Source of the DNA: Thinopyrum elongatum
Taxonomy: Eukaryota; Streptophyta; Magnoliopsida; Poales; Poaceae
Reading direction: 5' to 3'
NCBI GenBank assembly: GCA_011799875.1
Contig: CM022297.1
Coordinates: 522,129,362-522,193,361, forward strand
Length of the DNA: 64,000 bases
In this document: positions 23,889-32,171 of the stretch, piece by piece
Layout: each line of letters starts with the position of its first letter
Position numbering within the stretch: position 1 is the first letter of the stretch
The notes under the pieces: generated by a model
Databases searched by the model: none
Seen by the model: the letters and a program-made list of their open reading frames with translations, nothing else
Told to the model about the DNA's origin: nothing
Program-made: the position numbers and the translations under genes

Positions 23889-24758
23889 GATCTGCTCTCA
23901 TTTCTGGATGCCTATTCTGGATATCACCAGATCTTCATGTCCAAGGAAGACGAAGAGAAGACCTCGTTCATCACCCCGTGTGGTACGTACTGCTTTATCC
24001 GCATGCCTTTCGGATTAAAGAGTGCCAGGTCTACTTTTGCAAGGGCAGTCCAGATTGGTTTTGAACCTCAACTGCACAGAAACATTGAAGCTTATATGGA
24101 TGACATTGTGGTCAAAACCAAGGATAGAGCAACTCTTATCCAGGATTTGGAGGAGACATTTGCAAATCTGTGCAAGATCAACCTGAAGCTCAACCCAGAG
24201 AAGTGCGTGTTTGGCGTTCCCTCCGGCAAGCTGCTTGGGTACTTTGTGTCCCACAGGGTGATCAAAGCCAATCCCGACAAGATCGAGGCCATTGAGCAGA
24301 TCCAAGCGCCAAGGACAATTAAAGATGTGAGGCGCCTGACGGGATGTGTTGCCGCGCTAAGCAGATTCATCTCCAAGTCTGCCGAGCGTGCCCTGCCGTT
24401 CTTCAAAATTTTGAAGAAGGCAGGTCCTATGAAGTGGACCCCGGAAGCAGATGCAGCTTTGCAAGAGTTGAAGGCCTACTTATCTTCTGTGCCTACCTTG
24501 GTTGCTCCCAAACCCCAGGAGCCGCTGCTGCTATACTTAGCGGCAACCAACCAAGTGGTCGGTGCAGCCTTGGTAGCACAGCGAGAAGTAGATGAGGCAG
24601 AGAGTGAGCAGAGACCGGCAGAGTCAGATAAGGATCAGGACAGCAGCGAGCACAGCAACGAGGGCGACCCCAAGGACGTGGCGAGGAAGAAAGTGATGCA
24701 GCGCCCAGTGTACTTCATCAGCTCCTTGTTATAGGGGGCTAGATCGAGGTACTCTGGC
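23889..24758 (+). pseudogene. Reverse transcriptase and first RNase H of D
   Basis: RT resumes at LLSFLDAYSGYHQIFMS, so palm motifs from the first catalytic Asp onward are present: TYCFIRMPFGLKSARSTFAR and EAYMDDIVVKTKD (intact YMDD). The connection and first RNase H follow: LGYFVSHRVIKANPDKIEAI and RLTGCVAALSRFISKSAERA. Fingers residues before the first Asp are missing because of the neighbouring inversion. A TAG at 24732-24734 interrupts FISSLL-GARSRYSGMQK where relatives have Gln. Catalytic residues remain but the protein is N-terminally truncated. Confidence 0.88.
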
Positions 24759-25604
24759 ATGCAAAAGTTGATTTTTGGTCTCATCATGGCCTCAAGGAAA
24801 CTGCGCCACTACTTCCAAGCCCATGAGATTACGGTTATCACTCGTTTCCCGTTGCAACGGATACTCCAAAACCCTAAGGCTACTGGCAGAATAGTGGAGT
24901 GGGCTTTGGACCAATCCAGCTTTGGTTTGAAGTTTGAAAGCACATCAACTATCCAGAGCAGGGCATTGGCAGAGTTTATTGCAGAATGGACGCCAACCCC
25001 TGATGAGGAAGTGACAGAGACAGTCATCCCCAGCAAGGAATCACCCCAAGAATGGATTTTGTATTTTGATGGTGCTTTTTCCCTACAAGGTGCAGGGGCT
25101 GGCGTGCTTCTTGTTGCCCCCTCCGGGGAGCGCTTGAAGTACATCGTCCAAATGCATTTTGCCCGGGAAGAAGCAACCAACAATACAGCAGAGTATGAAG
25201 GGCTCCTTGCCGGTCTCAGGATTGCAGCTGAATTGGGAATTAAGAAGATAATCATTCGAGGAGATTCACAACTTGTGGTGAGACAAGTCAACAAGGATTA
25301 CCAGAGTCCATTGATGGAGGCATACGTCGAGGAAGTGAGGAGATTAGACGAGCACTTTGACGGATTGCAAACAGAGCACATACCCCGTGCGGAAAACAGT
25401 ATAGCTGATCATCTGTCAAAGTGTGCTGCGCAGAAGCTTCCTGTGGAACCAGGAACTTTTGTTCTCCATCTCACTCAGCCCTCCGTATCCCCAGCAACAA
25501 TGGCCCGGAAAAGGAGAAAGTTGGACACCGGTAAGCCTCTCCCGATAGAGCCATCCGCTCCCGGCAGAGACCCTGCCAGAAACAACTCCTCGCAGCCTGC
25601 CTGA
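24759..25604 (+). pseudogene. RNase H tail and second (archaeal-like) RNase H of D
   Basis: A 281-codon frame. The first 80 residues finish the Gypsy RNase H/connection (SRKLRHYFQAHEITVITRFP). From about residue 95 a second RNase H appears: EWILYFDGAFSLQGAGAGVL, NNTAEYEGLLAGLRIAAELG, IIRGDSQLVVRQVNKDYQ and NSIADHLSKCA, supplying the Asp, Glu, Asp and Asp needed for catalysis. Possession of this additional domain between RT-RNase H and integrase is characteristic of the Tat group of plant Gypsy elements. The frame ends at a TGA before the integrase. Confidence 0.88.
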
Positions 25605-25625
25605 CCACCCCCTCCAGCCGGGCCC

Positions 25626-26934
25626 ATGGACCCCGCGTACGAGGCATGTGCTCCCGCAGCAGAGGAGGTGCCGTTAGGACTCGTTGCCGAGCCCCAGGCT
25701 CCAACTTGGGCAAGGCATATTGTCCGCTTCCTCCAAACCGGAGAGCTTCCCAGCGACCAAGACGAAGCTGAAAAAGTAGCCCGGAGGGCCAATATGTATC
25801 AGTTTGTCGATGACACACTATACAGAAGGAGGCCCAATGGTGTGAAATTGAAGTGCGTCTGCCGGGAAGAAGGAAAGGAATTGCTGGCTGAGATACACAA
25901 AGGAATGTGCGGATACCACATTGGATCAAGGGCATTAGTTGGGAAAGCATTCCGGCAAGGATTCTATTGGCCCACAGCCCTCCAAGATGCGGTCGAGCTA
26001 GTCACTAAGTGTGAAGCCTGCCAGTTCCATTCCAAGAAAACCCACCTGCCTGCCCAAGCTCTTCAGACAATCCCTTTATCATGGCCATTTTTTGTCTGGG
26101 GGCTCGATATCCTCGGCCCCTTCCCCCGAGCAATCGGGGGCTTTGAATTCTTGTTTGTTGCCATCGACAAGTTTACAAAGTGTCCTAAAGTGATTGCCGT
26201 GAGAAAGGTGACTGCCTAGTCAGCTATCAAGTTCTTGAAAGATCTGGTGTATCGTTTTGGGGTTCCGGCAAGGATCATCACTGACAACGGCACCCAGTTT
26301 ACGAGCCCGCCTTCATGCAATATGTTCATGCCCTCGGATGCGAGATCTCATTCGCCTCTATGGCACACCCCCGGAGCAATGGACAAGCTGAGAGGGCGAA
26401 CGTTCAAGTGTTGCGTGGACTCAAGACAAGAACCTTTGATACGCTGCAGAAGAACGGCAGGCGGTGGGTCGAGGAGCTGCCGGTAGTTCTCTGGTCCCTC
26501 AGAACGACACCAAACCGAGCTACCGGGCAGACTCCCTTCTCCCTGGTCTACGGGGCAGAAGCAGTTATCCCCACGGAACTCATTTAAGGGTCGCCTCGAG
26601 TGCTTGCCTACGATGAAGTAGTGCAAGATCAGCACCAGCGTGACGATGCTGTGCAACTCGAGGAGAACCGTCTCCGGGCTGCTCCGCGTGCTGCACGCTA
26701 TCAGCAAGCCCTGCGTCGCTATCATAGCCGCAGGGTTCATGCCCTGTGTTTTGAGGAAGGTGTCCTTAGGCGCGTTCAGTCCGCCAAGGGTACAAACAAG
26801 TTGTCACCAAAGTGGGAAGGCCCTTACCGGGTAGTACGAGTCACCAAACCTGGCGCAGTTCGTCTGGAGACCGGAGATGGCACTCAGTTGCAAAACTCAT
26901 GGAATATTGAGCATCTCCGCAAGTTCTACCCGTA
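25626..26934 (+). pseudogene. Integrase of element D
   Basis: The first frame (25626-26219) has the zinc-binding H2C2 region (HKGMCGYHIG ... KCEACQFH) and the first catalytic Asp in WGLDILGPFP. A TAG at 26217-26219 interrupts where relatives have Gln. After it, RIITDNGTQFTS carries the second Asp; a small frameshift near 26305 leads to the frame 26315-26587 with MAHPRSNGQAERANVQVLRG (catalytic Glu) and LVYGAEAVIPTE. A TAA at 26585-26587 precedes the C-terminal part LAYDEVVQDQHQRDDAVQ to NSWNIEHLRKFYP, stop at about 26935. All three catalytic residues survive across three fragments. Confidence 0.9.
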
Positions 26935-28153
26935 AGGCGCGGCTGCCGGGCAGGCCTTGCCTCAGCTGCATGTAACCCCTTGTACAAAGCCGGGGCGATG
27001 ACCCCGTGCAAGAGAAAATAAAGAAGCGCTGTAGGGGGGCCCCCAACCTAGACTGCATGCATGCATGAGCATTCCAAGATCACTGCATAAGCATTTCATG
27101 AGCATCTGCATATGCATATAGATAGGATCGCATCCTGCATTCATTCTCATCTGCATGAAGCTGCACGTTCTTGCTGCGAACATGGCTGCGACAAGGAGTT
27201 GAGAAGACTGCCCGACACTGCGATCCCCGGCAAGCCAAACAGATAAGTTCTACCTCTTGTCCATTCGTTTTCTGTAAGCTATAACTTATGCATTAGAAAA
27301 CCTCGCCACTCTTTTTAGACTTAGGTGCTCCCATCCCTAACTCGAACGTTGCTTCGGTCGGAATGGTCGCAGTGGCCTTTGGTAAAAGGAAGTTGGCGGG
27401 GGGCTGGTCCCTTTGTCTGTAACCCGGCAGATGTGGCTCTCCGGCAAACAAAAAGGGTGCCAGCAAGATAGCCTGCCGGGGAAAACTCGTTTATTTACAC
27501 TAAAGGGGCATCTCACCTCTGCATGGACATATACATGCACGGGTTCCCGGCAAGGTTTATCTTTTTCACTAACATGCTGATACAAGTACTAGCATTACAG
27601 AACACAAACATAGACTCGAGAGATTACATTATTTGAAATAAAATTTGGCAAGTGCCTACAGATTTAAGATTGAAAAAAGATAAGTGCCCTGTAAACTCCT
27701 CTCCCTATTCCTTGTCCTCCCAGGAAGCACGGAGGGAAGAAAGGGGGCAGGAGCAGCACCCAAGCGGGAGTCCACCCCAACCTCATCGTGGCCTGGCGGA
27801 CGCAGGGCCTGACAAGATCGAGAGTGGCGACGCTGCGAAGGAGGGGGGCGGCCAGAGCAGCCCGCCGACGCCCTTGGTCACCACCACCAGGGCCTGCCAG
27901 AAGCCCCAGCTCGAGCGATAGTGGAGTCATCCATCAAAGCTCAGCTGCAAGACTGCTGGAGGAGGCGAAGGCACCAAGAGAGCAGCCCCCTCCCCGGTGA
28001 CCAGGAGGCCGGTGATGACAGTGCCGGGGAGGAGGGGAGGAATGGGAAGACGAGGCGGCAGGTCGCCGGGACGAGACAAACGCGTCGATGCAGCCATACT
28101 CCATCCTGACGACCTGCCTCCCGCCTTCTCCATCTTCCCTGGCTTCATCTTCA

Positions 28154-28411
28154 TCAACACCTCACCAGGAAAGTGCCGGACTCGCGGACTGACGCCCCCT
28201 CCGGGGAGACGGCAAGCGACCAAGACGACCAGAGGGCCCGAAGCGCACCACGTCCCGCCATGGCAAGCAGGAAGGCGCCCTCCTCGACAATATCAACCCC
28301 GGTTCCAAGGAGAGGGACTGTACTGGGCTTTCCGACGGTCCCAAGCCCTTCACCTTGGACTTGGACCAAGCTCACTCCCCGGGCGCCAGCACCATTGCTC
28401 GGCATCATCAA
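28154..28411 (-). CDS. Antisense ORF in the 3' region of D (85 codons, tentative)
   Basis: Opens MMMPSNGAGARGVSLVQVQG about 120 bp downstream of a minus-strand TATAAAA (28530-28536). It is Gly/Ala/Val-rich and has no family I recognise. The final codons overlap a GTGAGGTG word that would serve as a splice donor, so the ORF may be only a first exon. Antisense ORFs in this location are reported for Tat relatives, and element C has a well-defined antisense gene at the same relative place, which is the reason to list it. High GC content makes chance open frames likely. Confidence 0.35.
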   Translation of the reverse strand: MMMPSNGAGARGVSLVQVQGEGLGTVGKPSTVPLLGTGVDIVEEGAFLLAMAGRGALRALWSSWSLAVSPEGASVRESGTFLVRC

Positions 28412-28529
28412 CCCAAAGCTAAAGCCCGGGGGTCAGTCCCGGGCTCTCCCTTCTAGCATATCCAAGACGAAGCAAGGCAGAGGAGAAGGAAAGTGCGGAT
28501 GAATGTCTCCACTCCTCCCCCGCTCTCCC

Positions 28530-28536
28530 TTTTATA
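28530..28536 (-). promoter_or_regulatory. Minus-strand TATA box in the 3' region of D
   Basis: Minus-strand sequence GCCTATAAAAGGGAGAGCG is a good plant TATA context and points away from the 3' LTR, back across the non-coding region, opposite to gag-pol. Confidence 0.5.
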
Positions 28537-28941
28537 GGCAAGCGGGGGGCTGGTTCCGCAATGGGTAACCACCATCCTCCTCCACCAATTCAAGGAAGTC
28601 GGGCCCTTGCCATTATACTCACCCGCACCACGCGCCTCCGTTACCTACCCCGCACGATGCATGCTACATACGTGGCTTAGGAGAAGGGCGTGGTGGGAAG
28701 AGTGAATTGGCAGTTTCTACCCCGTGCGTTAAAGTCATTCACGGCCATTACTGGAGCGGCCCCACCACTATTGGCTTTACGCGACGCACGGGGAAGCCGG
28801 AAAACTGGCCCGAAATCAAGACTAATGAAGAAGCAAAGAAGATCTCAAGAGACCAGCCTCTTCAGCAACTCTGCCTGTGCACTTATTAGGCCCTACCCCG
28901 ACGATGCTCGGCAGCGCGTTCGGGGCAGGCCCGGGGGCTTC

Positions 28942-29862
28942 TGTCGGTGCAACAAACCCTGGGTCTGTTGCCCTGACTATGCACAGGCACAAGATCAAGA
29001 TTGAAGCGCCAACCCTAGACAGAGTACAAGAAACCAAGAGATTCAAAAGACCAACAAGCAGATCAGAGGAACCAAGACCAAGCCTGAGAAGCAAGATATC
29101 GTCAAGAGAAAGGCCTCCCTTGCCGGGCAAGCGAGCCCGGCAAGGGGCGAGGCCACCCACAGAAGAAGACGACCAAGGCATCCCGGCAGGGCCTGCCGGG
29201 ACTTGCAGAGGATAAATCACCTCACCAACCACTGCACCACGACTCCCGTCGTCGATCAGTGCGGTGTCAAGCCATAGAGTGATTAAGTGGCAGCCATTCG
29301 CCACATGGCAGCCTCTCCCCACAGGAGAAACCCACGGATGACACCCATCCTGCAGCGTGTCAAACAAGCAGGCGTGGAGCTGGCAAGATAGCCCGGCAAG
29401 CCTTGCCGGGTAACCAATGATATGACATTAAGCGGTGCATTAAATGCGCACTGTCAGCCCACAGAGTTAGGTATGATGGCACTGTTCGCTATCATATCAA
29501 TGCATAATGACTACTTTGCCATTGTGGTGACCCCTTGATCTATAAAAGGAGGCCCTTGGCAACGGTTAGAAGGTTAGAAGGTTGGATAACTCACACCACC
29601 ATATGCACGTAGTCGCTGCCGCCCTGAGGCAGCCCTTGCCGGGCAAGTGTACTGCGCTCCACCACCATATTTCCACCATCAATCCACCAAAAGCAGGAGT
29701 AGGGTTTTACGCCTTGCGGTGGCCCGAACTTGTGTAAAACTGCCCGTGTGATCTCTGTTGTGCTGCCTCATGTTCGTCTGCTCTTTGCGCAACGTGACTC
29801 CCCACTGCCGAACCGGCAAGGGGCCTCCCTGGTACCATAGGTGGCTGTGGTTTCTAGTGAGA
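28942..29862 (+). repeat. 3' LTR of element D
   Basis: 921 bp, starts TGTCGGTGCAACAAACC and ends TTTCTAGTGAGA, followed by the duplication CGGGT. It matches 20081-21000 throughout with scattered substitutions. TATAAAAG is at 29541-29548. The palindrome seen in the 5' LTR is here broken by a single C-to-T change. Confidence 0.95.
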
Positions 29863-29867
29863 CGGGT

Positions 29868-31054
29868 GCTTTGTTCGGCTTTCAGCTGTTGCTGCTTGTT
29901 CTTCAGGCTTCGTGCAGTGGCTATAAGTTTCCGTTTGAACTTCTCCTGGTCCAGCGGGTCTTCAGGGACGATGAAATCTTCAGCTCCGAGGCTAACCTCC
30001 TCTTTGGAGATAGGGAGGTAGTTACTGTCCTCGGAGTCATTGAGGTCCTCATGCCCCTCCGAGCCGTCAAGCTGTAGCTTAGGAGCGGCGGTGTCGGGGT
30101 CGTCCATATTATCCGAGGTATCGTCTTCCCCGGTACCCGTGTTGCTTTCCCTGCCCTTACGCCCCTTGGATCGTCAGCGCTGTCGTCGGCGTTTGGGTGG
30201 CTCCTCGCCGGGCTTATCACCATCTTGTTTGGGGGTGCCATCACCATTCTCCTTGGGGGTGTCCACCATATAGACATCATAGGTGGAAGTTGCCGTCCAC
30301 CGCCCGGTGATGGAGGGGGCAGTAGCGGTGTGGGCAGTGGTTTCGACATCTTCATCCATGTCGTCAGCTTCCTCAGAAGCGTAGTCTAGCGTGTCGGTTA
30401 AGTCTTCGACAGTGGCTACTAAGTGGGTGGTGGGTGGGGCGTAAAATTCCCCGTGGCCTGCCTCAAGACCGAGCCGAGCTTAGGTCGAGGATGGGCCGTC
30501 CGTGATGGTGATCGTCTAGATCCGATCTAGCATCTCGCTTAGCAGGGGAGATCAGCCGGATTGGTATCCGAGATTTCTTTGAAGTTGACCTCCGGTATGA
30601 TGGTACAAGGGGTGAGTCCGGCCAGGGTTGACTCCCGGTATTCGGACGCCGAAGTCGAATCCGGGCCTGAAGCTGGATCCGGGATAAGAGAGATGGGTCC
30701 GACCGGAATTAACTCCCGATCTTCGGACGCCGAGGCCGCATCCCGGCTCGAGGCCGGATCCGAGATGAAAGTCGACCCAAGGATTGGGTCAGAGGAGGAT
30801 CCCAAAGTCAAAGCTTCAGGGTCTTCGGGCGCCTTAGATGAGGCCGAGAACCCGATGAGGATCAGATCATCCCGAGCATCGATGGTGTATTCCAAGTTGC
30901 CAAACCTGATCTGGTACTCAGGGGCGAAGCTGTCGACCTGGTCTAGTTGACCGGCCGAATTGGTGTGCAAGACGATGTCGCCAAACACGAAGAGCTGGCC
31001 GGGAACGAAGGTGTCTCCGGAGCTGACGCCATCTCTGATGATCAGGTGAGCCAT
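29868..31054 (-). pseudogene. N-terminal gag region of element C (right part)
   Basis: Minus-strand frame 31054-30539 begins MAHLIIRDGVSSGDTFVPGQ shortly after the primer site and LTR, and includes FVFGDIVLHTNSAGQLDQVD and FAPEYQIRFGNLEYTI. It ends at a stop near 30539. A second frame continues 30359-29868: VPEDPLDQEKFKRKLIATAR and NKQQQLKAEQ, which joins in sense to the gag at 20075 after removal of D (TRNDRWTKVLAVEEGYGYER). One stop (near 30174) and frame breaks are present. Function of this N-terminal domain is not known to me; similar proteins precede gag in related Triticeae Gypsy elements. Confidence 0.75.
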
Positions 31055-31083
31055 CGATCCTTTGGCGATCCCACAGCGGAACT

Positions 31084-31100
31084 TTCAATGAAAGCACCAA
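31084..31100 (-). other. Primer-binding site region of C
   Basis: Minus strand reads TTGGTGCTTTCATTGAA directly after the 5' LTR. TGGTGC matches a tRNA 3' end GCACCA; the tRNA species is not assigned. This sets the minus orientation of element C. Confidence 0.55.
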
Positions 31101-31589
31101 TGTCGATGTCAAAACCGGCGGATCTCGGGTAGGGGGTCCCGAGCTGGGGATCTTGGATCAATGGGGAAAAGGGACGAAGGACACGATGTTTACCCAGGTT
31201 CGGTCCCTCTCGAAGAGGTAAAACCCTACGTCCTGCTTGATTATATTGAAGTGTATAGGATGGTTACAGAGTTGATCTACCACAAGATCAGATGAACTAA
31301 ACCCTAGGTGAGTAGGATGATGGTTCTTCTGGCGTCTACCGACTAAACCCTCTGGTTTATATAGACACCAGGGGTATTGGGGTTACACATAGTCGGTTAC
31401 AAGGAAGGAAATAACACGCCGGTTCTCCTTATCTTGACTTGGAGGACACACCAAGGCACCAAAGATCTCCTCTCCGGATACGGGGTCGCTTCCTAGCTCG
31501 GCCTTGTAGCGGTTGTAGTGCGGCCCAACTGTTCGACCCATGAGAGATAGGCCGGCAGTCCGAGGAGCTCCTAGTCCGGGACTCCCTCA
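31101..31589 (-). repeat. 5' LTR of element C
   Basis: 489 bp pair of 12396-12885, ending (plus strand) CCGGGACTCCCTCA and followed by the duplication GATTG. Hand comparison with the other LTR shows about 27 differences, mostly transitions. Confidence 0.93.
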
Positions 31590-31594
31590 GATTG

Positions 31595-31880
31595 CCATAT
31601 CAACAGTCACACCAACACCATGAAAGGTGTGTAACTCAGTGATGGAGTTTGCCTATTGATCGAAGATACAAACAATGGCATGGTACTACTCCTGGTTGAA
31701 CTCATGGTACTCCTCGTAAACAGAGTACTCCGGGTACCAGCGATATCCCAACCCGGTCAGCAGGTTGACCAGGATAGCAGGGAATCCAGTCGCATCAACA
31801 GCCATAGTCTGGCACACGAGCTATGTTGCAGGACGCATCTGAAACAAAGGAGATTTCAAAAGGTGTCAAACGACATTGAT
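31595..31880 (-). pseudogene. N-terminal gag segment of A2, right part
   Basis: Continuation of the A2 segment at 11752-12390 after removal of element C. The minus strand encodes LFQMRPAT, VDATGFPAILVNLLTGLGYR and EYSVYEEYHEFNQE, matching the A1 ORF at 2310-3140, with in-frame stops (for example after EFNQE). It is followed rightwards by a leader of about 280 bp to the PBS. Confidence 0.8.
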
Positions 31881-32155
31881 TGAATTATGTACCATGCATT
31901 CAAAGAAGTAACTGCAGATAATTTTGATCTCTGGGTGGATGTGATCATGAGAACCTAGAGTTAGAGTTAGTAAAATCTTTAACCCGAACAGAAGAGAGAT
32001 CAGAATCCCAGAGTAAAGATGCGGAATAAAAGATCCTAATCCCATTCAATTGCGATGTGGGCCCGTAAGACACACAACACTGTTAGTAAAATAGTTTTTC
32101 AATGACTGGACTCAACTTTGACCAAGGAGTTGGAAGGGGCTTCCTACAAGCAGTC

Positions 32156-32168
32156 GGCTCTGATACCA
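32156..32168 (-). other. Primer-binding site of A2 (initiator Met tRNA)
   Basis: Minus strand TGGTATCAGAGCC, a perfect match to the usual complement of the initiator methionine tRNA 3' end, three bases from the LTR edge at 32172. The A1 copy at 3440-3452 has one change. Confidence 0.9.
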
Positions 32169-32171
32169 GCT

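Larger units (their letters stand above)
26936..28941. other. Long 3' non-coding region of D
   Basis: About 2 kb between the integrase stop and the 3' LTR without any plus-strand gene I can support. It includes repeated ATGCATGAGCAT-like words at 27050-27160, further CCCGGCAAG/CTTGCCGGGC words as in the LTR, and an antisense TATA box with short ORF (see 28154-28536). The last bases before the LTR (GCAGGCCCGGGGGCTTC, 28925-28941) form the probable polypurine tract. A long 3' region with antisense coding potential is known in some Tat elements such as maize Grande. Confidence 0.6.
20076..29867 (+). mobile_element. Element D: full-length Tat-like Gypsy element nested in C
   Basis: LTRs at 20081-21000 and 28942-29862 (920/921 bp), with a perfect 5-bp target duplication CGGGT at 20076-20080 and 29863-29867. 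Plus-strand order: PBS, gag, protease, RT, RNase H, second RNase H, integrase, about 2 kb non-coding 3' region with antisense features, LTR. Two RNase H-like domains and the primer site TGGCACGCCAGGTAGGGG fit the Tat group. Every pol segment carries stops or frameshifts and the protease-RT junction is rearranged, so the element cannot move by itself. The gag of C can be followed from 29868 directly into 20075 once D is removed. Confidence 0.93.
12391..31594 (-). mobile_element. Element C: gag-only Gypsy derivative with antisense gene, nested in A2
   Basis: Bounded by LTRs 12396-12885 and 31101-31589 (TG...CA ends) and a perfect 5-bp target duplication GATTG (12391-12395 and 31590-31594). Orientation is minus: a primer site lies just left of the right LTR and gag runs leftwards. 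It encodes gag and a protease stub with a protease-RT linker remnant, but no RT, RNase H or integrase, so it would need enzymes supplied by another element. Its 3' half carries a plus-strand (antisense) multi-exon gene. Without nested element D it measures about 9.4 kb. By hand count the two LTRs differ at roughly 27 of about 490 positions, an age of the order of two million years under usual grass LTR rates. Confidence 0.92.
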
